From Rhodopseudomonas palustris (GTDB lineage: Bacteria; Pseudomonadota; Alphaproteobacteria; Rhizobiales; Xanthobacteraceae): a DNA stretch of 64,000 bases. Shown piece after piece: positions 26,746 to 34,005 of the stretch. Made by a program: the position numbers and the translations under genes. The DNA lies in contig NZ_CP140155.1 of assembly GCF_034479375.1 (NCBI RefSeq), positions 124,001 to 188,000 of the forward strand, written 5' to 3'. The notes beneath the pieces are model-generated. The model did not search any database and was not told the origin of the DNA. It saw nothing but the letters and a program-made list of their open reading frames with translations. Within the stretch, counting starts at the first letter, position 1. Every line of letters starts with the position of its first letter.

Positions 26746-28475
26746 GCGTGCTCTCGGGTCATCAGGGAAAGCCCCGCGAGCGCATTCGGGACTCTGTGCT
26801 GGAGATCGGGGCCGCTGAGCCCGAGCTTTCGCGCGAGCAGACTTTCAGTCTCGATCTCGCGCGTGCCGAAGCCGAGCCGGGCGGCGCGATCACCGAGGCG
26901 ATGCTCGGCGAGATCGGCGAGGAGGCGCTGCGTCACGCGATACCAGAATGCGCTTTCGTTCAATCCATAGAAGCTCTGCACAAGATGCGAGATTTCGGAG
27001 AGGTTGAAGACGAACAGGCAGTCGACGAACAGGTCACGCAGATCCTCGGGGCGTTGCATCCAGTAATATTGATTGGGCTGCGCGCTACGATATTCGGGAC
27101 TGAGCGTGTCGAAGTCCGGCGCCAGCGCCGGGCTGGCCAGAAATCCCGGTACGAATTCCAGGCTGTCGTGGAAATCGCGCAGGATCAGCCGCTCGGGCCA
27201 GCCGTCGCGGTGAACCAGCACCATGTTCTGCCCATGCGCTTCGGTCGCGATGCCGTGGACGACGAGGAGCCGCCAGACCGGCAACACGGCGACGTCGATG
27301 AAGCGGTCGAGCCATTCCTTGATGCCGTAGCGGATCAGCCATGGATCAATGAACGGTCGCCCGTCCGCCTCCACCGCCATCAGCGCGTTCAACGGCGCCG
27401 CGGCCTCGCCATCGGCGAGTTTGCTCTCGACGCTCTCGCGCCAGATCGCCGCGATCTGCCCGCCGAGCGGTCCGTCCCGGTCGACGATCGCGCCGGCATA
27501 TTCGCGCAGGATGTCGAGCCGGTAGCGGCTCTTGAACAACGGGTCGCTATCAAGGACTTCGCCGAGCCAGTGCGACAGCACCGGAGCGGTGCCGACCGAG
27601 TGGGGTTCGAGCGTGCGGCGCGTCGACGTGTTGACGATGTTCATCGCGAGTTTCACGCCGCTCGCGCGCGGGTCCCGCGCATTGCTCAGCGAGCGCACCG
27701 ACTGGCTGGCGCGGTAGCGATCTCCCGCCGTCCCCAGATCGTGCACGCGCCCGGACTGGATGAGCGGCTTCAATTGGTCCCGAGACAGGTCACGCCACTG
27801 CCAGGGATGAATCGGCATCAGGCCGAATTCCGCTGCGTCGAGTCCGCGTGCAGCGGCCCGCGCGCCCAGCGCCAGCTTGGCCTCGGCGCCGATCTCGCAC
27901 TCCCAGAATCCGTCCTCGCTGTCCGGCAGCGACAGATGCAGCAGGTTGCGCGCGACCGCGAGCCAGACGAGCTGGAACGTGCGGCCTGCCTCCGGCCCGT
28001 AGGCGCCGTGATCGCGTTCGTCGAACCCGGTCCGTGATTTGAAACAGGGGTGGTAGGGATGTCCCTCGTCGATCGCCGCGTCGAGTTCGGAGAATGGCAA
28101 ATGCCGCCGGTCGCGACGGGGCAAGTGATCGACATTCCAGCGCATCAACGCGGCGGTCTGCGCCAGTTCGCGGCCGAGCCGCTCGCGCTCACACTCTGCG
28201 CCGGGCAGGGCCGAGACCACGTCCGCGATCGCCGCCTGCCGCCATTCGGTGGTCGCGCGCCATGCGACTGTTCCGGCTTCCAGCCGCGGACGGCCGAAGG
28301 CGCCGATGCGGCCGCGCGCCCGCCAGGCGCGGCCGTCGATGCACCATTCGAATTCGCGAGGACCGCATCTGGCGGAATCCTGCGATTCGAACAGATTCTC
28401 GTAGAGTGCCGCCTCGACGAGTTGGCGCACGACGCGCTCTTCCGGCCGCTCGACGATGTCAAACGGCAGCGGCAC
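26742..28475 (-). CDS. asbB: NIS siderophore synthetase, AsbB-like (IucA/IucC family)
   Basis: A 577-residue NRPS-independent siderophore synthetase. IucA/IucC landmarks include EGHPYHPCFKSRTG, LMPIHPWQWRDLS, ASQSVRSLSN, KLAMNIVNTSTRR and the FhuF-like C-terminal part with EAHGQNMVLVHRDG and LRDFHDSLEF. AsbB attaches the second polyamine arm to the citrate monoamide. The start is a GTG at 28475, overlapping the end of asbA by 17 bp and preceded five bases upstream by GGGAGG. The open frame extends upstream to 28703 inside asbA, but the ribosome site decides for the GTG. Confidence 0.88.
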   Translation of the reverse strand: MPLPFDIVERPEERVVRQLVEAALYENLFESQDSARCGPREFEWCIDGRAWRARGRIGAFGRPRLEAGTVAWRATTEWRQAAIADVVSALPGAECERERLGRELAQTAALMRWNVDHLPRRDRRHLPFSELDAAIDEGHPYHPCFKSRTGFDERDHGAYGPEAGRTFQLVWLAVARNLLHLSLPDSEDGFWECEIGAEAKLALGARAAARGLDAAEFGLMPIHPWQWRDLSRDQLKPLIQSGRVHDLGTAGDRYRASQSVRSLSNARDPRASGVKLAMNIVNTSTRRTLEPHSVGTAPVLSHWLGEVLDSDPLFKSRYRLDILREYAGAIVDRDGPLGGQIAAIWRESVESKLADGEAAAPLNALMAVEADGRPFIDPWLIRYGIKEWLDRFIDVAVLPVWRLLVVHGIATEAHGQNMVLVHRDGWPERLILRDFHDSLEFVPGFLASPALAPDFDTLSPEYRSAQPNQYYWMQRPEDLRDLFVDCLFVFNLSEISHLVQSFYGLNESAFWYRVTQRLLADLAEHRLGDRAARLGFGTREIETESLLARKLGLSGPDLQHRVPNALAGLSLMTREHA

Positions 28476-30246
28476 GGGCGCCTCCCTGCCGGGTGGTGCG
28501 GCTTCCCGAAAACAGCGGATTGCGTAGCTGCACATAGATCGCCCGGCCGTCATCGGCCTCCAGCTCATCGATGTCGAGCAGGCGCGTGAGGAGGTTGGCC
28601 TTGGCGGCAACGGTTGGGCGGCTGAGAAATCCCGCGGCGAATTCGCCGCCGACGCCGGTGAGTTCGTGCGCCAACAGCTCCAGTCGCTCGCGCAGCATCG
28701 CAAGCAGCGCCTCTTCCGCGGTCAGCCCGTCCTGCCCCATGCGCGCGATGACGGAGAACATCTGATTGACGATCAGGTAGTAACCGAAGCGTTCCTGAAC
28801 GATGCAATCGTCGAAATACAGCCCGGCGATTCCGGCGGTCTCCGGCACCAGCGCCATCAGCCGGTCGCGGTGCGCGTTCGACAGATAGAACCCTTGATTG
28901 TCGCGGTAGTAGAAAGCGCTCGGAAGGCCGGCCGAGACGTCGAGCAGGCCGTTCTGCTGATGCGCCTCGAAGGCCACGCCGAGCTCGTCGTAGAGCCGGA
29001 TCATCGGTTCGAGCGCGCAGTCGAGATAGGCCGCGAACCAGCGCCTGCAGACGTCTCCCAACGGCTCGCCGCTGCGCGCGGCGAGATCCCGGATGATCCG
29101 CTCGAGCCTGGAGCGGACGCCCGGCTGTGGATCGGCCGTCAGCGCAGCGATCGTGACGCCGGTGTTCTCGAAGCCTCTCGTGAACGGGTTCTCTCGGAAG
29201 ATCACCTCGAATCCACTCTCCCTGCGTCCCGGCAGTTCGAGCGTGAGATAGGCCGGATCACGGATCAGGCGAAAGCGCGGATGGCGCGCGAGAAAATCCG
29301 TGCGCGCGAACAGCCGCGACATGGCGACGCCTGCTTCGAGCTCGGACATCTGGTTGACGCGCAGCGAGTTGGTGATCTTGACCGGGAGGGAGAATTTGAG
29401 CATCCACGGAACGTCCGCGCTGTAGACCGTGCGCACCGATGAGGTCGGCGAAAAGCAGGCGCCGATGCGACCAAGCGGGCGCAGCCGTCCCTCGGTGACC
29501 AGCCTTGCGACCGCGGGATCCAGCATCAGCGCTTCGGCCTGCAGCGGATGCATCGGCACCAGCACCTCGCCTGACTGCAGCAGGGGACGATCATGCGGTG
29601 GTATCATCGTCTCGACGATGTCGGGCAGGGAAACGCCCGGCGTCGCATCCTGCCGCAACAGTGCTGAGTCGGCGGCGAAGAAGGCGAGTTGGAACTGGCT
29701 GCGGTATTCGGGTGCGTAGGCGGGCCTTTGCCAACCTGTCATCCCCTGGTGGCTCTTCGGCGTGGGATGCAGCCAGTGTCCGAATATCAGGCTCTGCTCG
29801 CCATCGAGGAAGTCCGGCCCCCCATTTTCCGCGCCCCGTTCCAGGCCATCGGCCATGCAATCATAGCTGTTGAGCACGCGGCCCAGCAGCTCGGCCTCTT
29901 CGTGGCGCAACGCATCCGCCCGCTCCGCACCCATGCTGGCGTAGCATTCCTGCACCATGAGATAGAGCGCGCGCAGCGGCGCGATCTCGCGCCAGGCGTT
30001 CTCCTGCGCCCGGCAGATGAAGACCCGCCCGAAACGAAGCGGCCCGCATACCGAGTGCCGCTCGATCTCGGCGCGCAGCGCCGCGGCAGCCATCGGGCAG
30101 GCCCATTCGATGTAGTCCACGGGTTCACCGTGTTCCGCCCCGTGCGCAGACGGCGCGCCCGGATCGACCTCTCGGAGATAGCAATTGGCGAAGCTCTGGA
30201 ATGCAGCGCGCTCGGCGACCTCGCGCATGGATACGTGCATCGGCAT
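28459..30246 (-). CDS. asbA: NIS siderophore synthetase, AsbA-like (IucA/IucC family)
   Basis: A 595-residue NRPS-independent siderophore synthetase, cytoplasmic. Family motifs are GHWLHPTPKSHQG (about 156-168), VLVPMHPLQAEAL (228-240), PTSSVRT (267-273, ATP-binding region) and KFSLPVKITNSLR (284-296), with a C-terminal FhuF-like domain containing FEAHQQNGLL. AsbA condenses citrate with a polyamine in an ATP-dependent step, the first committed step of petrobactin-type assembly. It is the first gene of the long minus-strand transcript. ATGs at 30246 and 30240 are both possible. An iron-box-like palindrome lies about 93 bp upstream. Confidence 0.9.
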   Translation of the reverse strand: MPMHVSMREVAERAAFQSFANCYLREVDPGAPSAHGAEHGEPVDYIEWACPMAAAALRAEIERHSVCGPLRFGRVFICRAQENAWREIAPLRALYLMVQECYASMGAERADALRHEEAELLGRVLNSYDCMADGLERGAENGGPDFLDGEQSLIFGHWLHPTPKSHQGMTGWQRPAYAPEYRSQFQLAFFAADSALLRQDATPGVSLPDIVETMIPPHDRPLLQSGEVLVPMHPLQAEALMLDPAVARLVTEGRLRPLGRIGACFSPTSSVRTVYSADVPWMLKFSLPVKITNSLRVNQMSELEAGVAMSRLFARTDFLARHPRFRLIRDPAYLTLELPGRRESGFEVIFRENPFTRGFENTGVTIAALTADPQPGVRSRLERIIRDLAARSGEPLGDVCRRWFAAYLDCALEPMIRLYDELGVAFEAHQQNGLLDVSAGLPSAFYYRDNQGFYLSNAHRDRLMALVPETAGIAGLYFDDCIVQERFGYYLIVNQMFSVIARMGQDGLTAEEALLAMLRERLELLAHELTGVGGEFAAGFLSRPTVAAKANLLTRLLDIDELEADDGRAIYVQLRNPLFSGSRTTRQGGARAAAV

Positions 30247-30338
30247 GTTTTCTTTCGCGAAACGCCCCGGGGCTGACGGGCCTCATGGGATAAACGGTTC
30301 GCGGCCGTCAAAGCCGTAACTGCGAGTTCGATCCGCAG

Positions 30339-30355
30339 TTTAGAATTCAACTAGC
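30339..30355. promoter_or_regulatory. Iron-control-element-like box upstream of asbA
   Basis: TTTAGAATTCAACTAGC matches the left half and part of the right half of the Irr-box/ICE palindrome of rhizobia (TTTAGAA...TTCTAAA type, as I recall it). It lies in the 290-bp divergent region between asbA and the ECF sigma gene, on the asbA side. Irr would act here under iron control. Confidence 0.5.
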
Positions 30356-30442
30356 AACCATTCGTTGAGATGTCGTCGGCGTTGACATCGCCAAGAGGAA
30401 TGCGGTTAGAAGAATGGTAGGTAATAGCTTCTGAAACAACAC

Positions 30443-30459
30443 TTTTGAATCGTTACAAA
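30443..30459. promoter_or_regulatory. Second iron-control-element-like box, upstream of the sigma gene
   Basis: TTTTGAATCGTTACAAA is an imperfect palindrome (TTTTGAA against TTACAAA) of the same type. It lies 78 bp upstream of the sigma-factor start. It could control the sigma gene, or both divergent genes together with the box at 30339. Confidence 0.45.
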
Positions 30460-30536
30460 TAGTGCTGCGGCGGCCCTAAGATCATCTCCGGACGTTCGCT
30501 GTCCGGATCGGGCTGATGCGCGACGATGAGGGTACC

Positions 30537-31037
30537 ATGTCGTCTGCGACAGAACTGCTCAATATCTTCGGGGCAGAGCAGGGCCATCTCCAGCGGCTGG
30601 TCCGACGTATCACGGGCAATACGCACACCGCGGAGGATGTCGTCCACGAGACGTTCATCAAGCTGATGAACCGCGACGTGGGCAAACGCGATGTCGGTCT
30701 CGTCGTCACCACCGCGCGCAATCTCGCGCGCGACGCGATGCGCGCGGAACGCGTCCGCATGTCCTATGCCGAAAGCGTGTCGCGCGAGCAGTTGCAGGCT
30801 TCCGTCGTATGCCCCGAGGACGAGGTTGCGAGCCGGATGGACCTGCATTCGCTGTTGCGTGCGCTGGAGACCCTGCCGCGACGCACGCAGCGGATTTTCC
30901 TGCTGAGCAAGATCGACGGCATGACCTATCCGCAGATCGCCCGCAGCCTGGATATCTCGGTCTCGACGGTCGAAAAGGAAATGATCTCCGCCCTCGAATT
31001 CTGTCGCAACTGGCGACGTCGTCGCGAGAAGATCTGA
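30537..31037 (+). CDS. fecI: ECF RNA polymerase sigma factor, FecI-like
   Basis: A 166-residue extracytoplasmic-function sigma factor. Region 2 is seen as LQRLVRRITGNTHTAEDVVHETFIKL and FIxTARNLARDAMR-like residues. Region 4 is LETLPRRTQRIFLLSKIDGMTYPQIARSLDISVSTVEKEM, the FecI helix-turn-helix. It would direct RNA polymerase to siderophore-uptake promoters when FecR signals. GAGGG ends four bases before the ATG at 30537; an in-frame ATG at 30516 is possible. It stands alone: the FecR/STN-receptor pair is 10 kb away on the other strand with the whole asb operon between. Confidence 0.9.
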   Translation: MSSATELLNIFGAEQGHLQRLVRRITGNTHTAEDVVHETFIKLMNRDVGKRDVGLVVTTARNLARDAMRAERVRMSYAESVSREQLQASVVCPEDEVASRMDLHSLLRALETLPRRTQRIFLLSKIDGMTYPQIARSLDISVSTVEKEMISALEFCRNWRRRREKI

Positions 31038-31113
31038 GCTGGGTTCTGTTGCGACCCGAACCCGTGCAGACCACAACGCAGCATGGTCCGGTTTTCCGGC
31101 CGCGGGAGCGGCT

Positions 31114-32031
31114 CTATTCCGGAGGGGTCTCGTCCGATCGCAATGCTGAAGCGCGATCATTTCCGGTCTCGCCTGCGAGATCGCGCGCGGCGCGCACCAG
31201 CGCGCCGTCCGGTCGGCGCAGTTCGGCCAGAATCGAGAAGTGATTGTGCCCGGCGATCGGCAGCAGCAGCCCCGGTGCGCCGGCAGCGCTGCGACGCGCG
31301 TGAAGATTGATGGAATCCAGCACCAGGGTCGGTAGTTCGTCGTCGCCATAAGCGAGGTCGAGCCGCTTGTCGATCACCGGCAGCCGCAGCGGCGACAGCG
31401 TTTCGATCTCGGCGTCGGTCAGTTGCAGGGCCGTGTTCAGGCCGGTGTCGCGAAGCGGCGCGAGATCGAACACGCCCGAGATCGACAGGCCGGCCGCGAC
31501 CAGCGGATGGTCGAGCGTCATCGCCACGAGATGGCCGCCGGCCGACCAGCCCGAGGTGACGACCGGACCGGCGACGCCGTGGTCCGGCGCATGCGCGGCA
31601 AGCCAGTCCAGCGCCTGCCGCACCTCGTCGACGATTTCGGTGAGCGATACTTCGGGCGCCAGCGAATAACCGGGGATCGCCATCGACCAGCCATGCGCTG
31701 CGACGCCTTCGACCATCATGGCGAACAGCTCGCGCGTGTTCTTCTGCCAGTAGCCGCCGTGCAGGAACAACAGGCAGGGCGCATCCGGGTCGGCCGCAGG
31801 ATAGAGGTCGATCTTGTTGTTTTTCCTCGGGCCGTAGGGCAGGTCGAGCACCGATCGCAACGTCGCGCGCGCCCGCGCGGAGGTCGCGTTGCGTTCGGCG
31901 ATCAGCTCCGGGCTGTTCGCGACCGCGGTGTTGTTGTCGTAGGCGGCGTCGCGCTCGCTCTGTGAAAGCTGCGCCCAGCCGGCTCTCGGATCGGCAGGGC
32001 GGTTCGCTCCGGATTCGTGCGCGTCAGGCAT
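31114..32031 (-). CDS. Alpha/beta hydrolase, kynurenine formamidase-like
   Basis: A 305-residue cytoplasmic alpha/beta hydrolase. It carries the oxyanion motif HGGYW (typical of arylformamidases), the nucleophile elbow GWSAGGH and a C-terminal His in AGHNHFS. The start at 32031 overlaps no upstream gene and lies 2 bp after the MarR stop, so it is the last gene of the island's minus-strand operon. Its presence in a nicotinate pathway suggests it cuts an amide or formyl group from a ring-opened intermediate. The reference 2-formylglutarate route needs no such enzyme, so its true substrate is unclear. Confidence 0.82.
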   Translation of the reverse strand: MPDAHESGANRPADPRAGWAQLSQSERDAAYDNNTAVANSPELIAERNATSARARATLRSVLDLPYGPRKNNKIDLYPAADPDAPCLLFLHGGYWQKNTRELFAMMVEGVAAHGWSMAIPGYSLAPEVSLTEIVDEVRQALDWLAAHAPDHGVAGPVVTSGWSAGGHLVAMTLDHPLVAAGLSISGVFDLAPLRDTGLNTALQLTDAEIETLSPLRLPVIDKRLDLAYGDDELPTLVLDSINLHARRSAAGAPGLLLPIAGHNHFSILAELRRPDGALVRAARDLAGETGNDRASALRSDETPPE

Positions 32032-32033
32032 CG

Positions 32034-32495
32034 CTATTTCAATCGTTCGAGCAGGCTGAGGAACTGCGCGCGCTCTTCCTTCGCGAGCGGGGACAGCGTC
32101 GCTTTGGTGATTTCTTGCGCCAGCGGAATGGATCGCTCCGCCAGCGCCGTGCCTTCCGGCGTGAGCGCCACCAGCAGGCGGCGGCCGTCCTCCGGATCGG
32201 CGCTGGTTTCCAGCAGGCCGCGCTTCACCAGGCGCTCGACCACGCCCTTGATGGTGGCGGCGTCCATCGCCGTGTGCCGGCCCAGCAAGTTCTGCGAACA
32301 CGGCCCGAGTTCCCGGAGCTTCGCGAGCGCGGCCCATTGCGTCATCGTCAGATCCTCGCCCATGCGGCCGACGAAGATCGTCGCATGACGCTGCAGCACC
32401 TGACGCAGAACGAAACCGACCTGGGCGTCGAGGACATAAGCCGATCCGCTCTTGCTCTTCGTGCGCCGCTTGTCCGATAGGCTCTTCTTACCCAA
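32034..32495 (-). CDS. MarR family transcriptional regulator
   Basis: A 153-residue winged-helix regulator. MTQWAALAKLRELGPCSQNLLGRHTAMDAATIKGVVERLVKRGLL is the DNA-binding core and DGRRLLVALTPEG the wing. The start is uncertain. There is no ATG near the N-terminus, so either the TTG at 32495 (MGKKSLSD) or a GTG at 32525 that overlaps the livF stop is used. The known nicotinate regulator NicR is also a MarR protein, so this gene is the natural candidate to bind the repeated 20-bp boxes at the island's promoters. The effector is likely nicotinate or 6-hydroxynicotinate. Confidence 0.82.
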   Translation of the reverse strand: MGKKSLSDKRRTKSKSGSAYVLDAQVGFVLRQVLQRHATIFVGRMGEDLTMTQWAALAKLRELGPCSQNLLGRHTAMDAATIKGVVERLVKRGLLETSADPEDGRRLLVALTPEGTALAERSIPLAQEITKATLSPLAKEERAQFLSLLERLK

Positions 32496-32521
32496 CTCGT
32501 CGCCCCGCTGCCCCGTCCTGG

Positions 32522-33226
32522 TCACACCGCAAGATAAGCGTCCCGGATTTCGGGATGCGCCTCGAGCTCGTCGATGGTGCCGGAGAATCGAATTCGTCCC
32601 TTCTCGATAATATAGGCGCGATCGCAGATCAGCTTGGCAAAATGCAGGTTCTGCTCGGAAATCACGATGCTGAGCCCTTCGCGTTTCATCGCCAGAATGG
32701 CGTCGGCCATCTGCTCGACGATCTTGGGCGCCAGCCCCTCCGACGGTTCGTCCAGCAGCACGAGCGAGGGGTTGCCCATCAGCGTGCGGCCGATGCTGAG
32801 CATCTGCTGTTCGCCGCCGCTCATGTCGCCGCCCAGCCGTTTGCGCATTTCGCCGAGATTGGGGAACAGTTTGTAGATCCGGTCCGGCGTCCAGGCCGCG
32901 ACGCCGGGGCGGGCCTTCTGGCGGCCGACCTCGAAATTCTCCTCGACGCTCAGCTCGGTGAAGATCCGCCGGTCCTCCGGCACGTAGCCGAGGCCGCGAC
33001 GCACGATCTCGTAGGGCGGCATCCGCGAGACGTCCTCGCCTTCGAACGTCACCTTGCCCGCGCGGCGTGACACCAGCCCGACCACCGATCGGAAGGTCGT
33101 GCTCTTGCCCGCGCCGTTGCGCCCCAGCATCGCGACGACCTCGCCTTCGCCGACCGCGAATCCGACGTCGAACAGGATATGGGCCGGCCCGTAAAAACTG
33201 TTGAGGTCGGAGACTTCGAGCTTCAT
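32522..33226 (-). CDS. livF: Branched-chain-type ABC transporter ATPase LivF
   Basis: A 234-residue ABC ATPase of the HAAT family. It has Walker A GRNGAGKST, signature MSGGEQQMLSIGR, Walker B LVLLDEP followed by SEGLAPKIVEQM, and the closing EAHPEIRDAYLAV typical of LivF. The start overlaps the livG stop as ATGA. It works with LivG on the fused permease encoded upstream. The operon's catabolic genes make nicotinate or a related pyridine acid the likely cargo, which is inference. Confidence 0.92.
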   Translation of the reverse strand: MKLEVSDLNSFYGPAHILFDVGFAVGEGEVVAMLGRNGAGKSTTFRSVVGLVSRRAGKVTFEGEDVSRMPPYEIVRRGLGYVPEDRRIFTELSVEENFEVGRQKARPGVAAWTPDRIYKLFPNLGEMRKRLGGDMSGGEQQMLSIGRTLMGNPSLVLLDEPSEGLAPKIVEQMADAILAMKREGLSIVISEQNLHFAKLICDRAYIIEKGRIRFSGTIDELEAHPEIRDAYLAV

Positions 33227-34005
33227 TGCACGGCCTCCTTGCGGTGCTTGGGATCGTAGAGCAGGCCATCGCCGAGATAGATCGCCTGGACATGCGGATC
33301 GCTGCGGACCTGCTGCGGGGTGCCGCGCGCGACCAGTTGGCCGCGGTTCAGCACCATCACCTCGTCCGCATGTTCGAACACGACGTCCATATCGTGCTCG
33401 GTGAACAGCACGCCGATGTTCTTCCGGCGGGCGATGCCGGCGGTGAGGCGCATCAGCTCGACGCGTTCCTTGGGCGCCATACCGGCGGTGGGCTCGTCCA
33501 TCAGCAACAGCCGCGGCTGATTGGCCAGCGCCACGGCCAGCTCCAACCGCTTCAGATCGCCGTAAGCCAGCTCGCCGCAGGGCCGCCCGGCCTGCTCTTC
33601 CATGCCGACGAGGACGAGAAGTTCGTTCGCCTCGGCGAGATAGCTCGCGCCCGCATAGCCGACCAGCGACCACAGCCGGCGATGAAACGACAGCAGCGCG
33701 ACCTGAACGTTCTCGCGCACCGTCATCGACGAAAACGTCGCGGTGATCTGAAAGGTGCGCCCGACGCCGCGCCGCCACACCGTGCGCGGCGGCAGGCCGA
33801 CGATCTCATCATCGGCCAATTTGATCGATCCGGCGTCGGGCCGGATCTGGCCGTTGAGCATGTTGAAGCAGGTGCTCTTGCCGGCGCCGTTGGGGCCGAT
33901 CAGCGCCAGGATTTCGCCGGGGCGCACCGAGAAGCTGACGTCGCGCACCGCATGCACGCCGGAATAGGACTTCACCAGCCCCTTCACATCGAGAAGCGCG
34001 GTCAT
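33223..34005 (-). CDS. livG: Branched-chain-type ABC transporter ATPase LivG
   Basis: A 260-residue ABC ATPase of the HAAT family. It shows Walker A GPNGAGKST, the LivG-typical GVGRTFQITATFSSMTV, LAYGDLKRLELAVALA in place of the common signature, and Walker B LLLMDEPTAGM. The start overlaps the permease stop as ATGA. A long open frame continuing to 35442 in this phase is a shadow of the permease gene. Confidence 0.92.
   Translation of the reverse strand: MTALLDVKGLVKSYSGVHAVRDVSFSVRPGEILALIGPNGAGKSTCFNMLNGQIRPDAGSIKLADDEIVGLPPRTVWRRGVGRTFQITATFSSMTVRENVQVALLSFHRRLWSLVGYAGASYLAEANELLVLVGMEEQAGRPCGELAYGDLKRLELAVALANQPRLLLMDEPTAGMAPKERVELMRLTAGIARRKNIGVLFTEHDMDVVFEHADEVMVLNRGQLVARGTPQQVRSDPHVQAIYLGDGLLYDPKHRKEAVQ

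Noticed and set aside
28459..28703. Apparent large overlap or frameshift between the asbA and asbB frames
   Set aside because: A GTG start at 28475 with GGGAGG five bases upstream reduces the overlap to 17 bp, so two intact, coupled genes explain the sequence.
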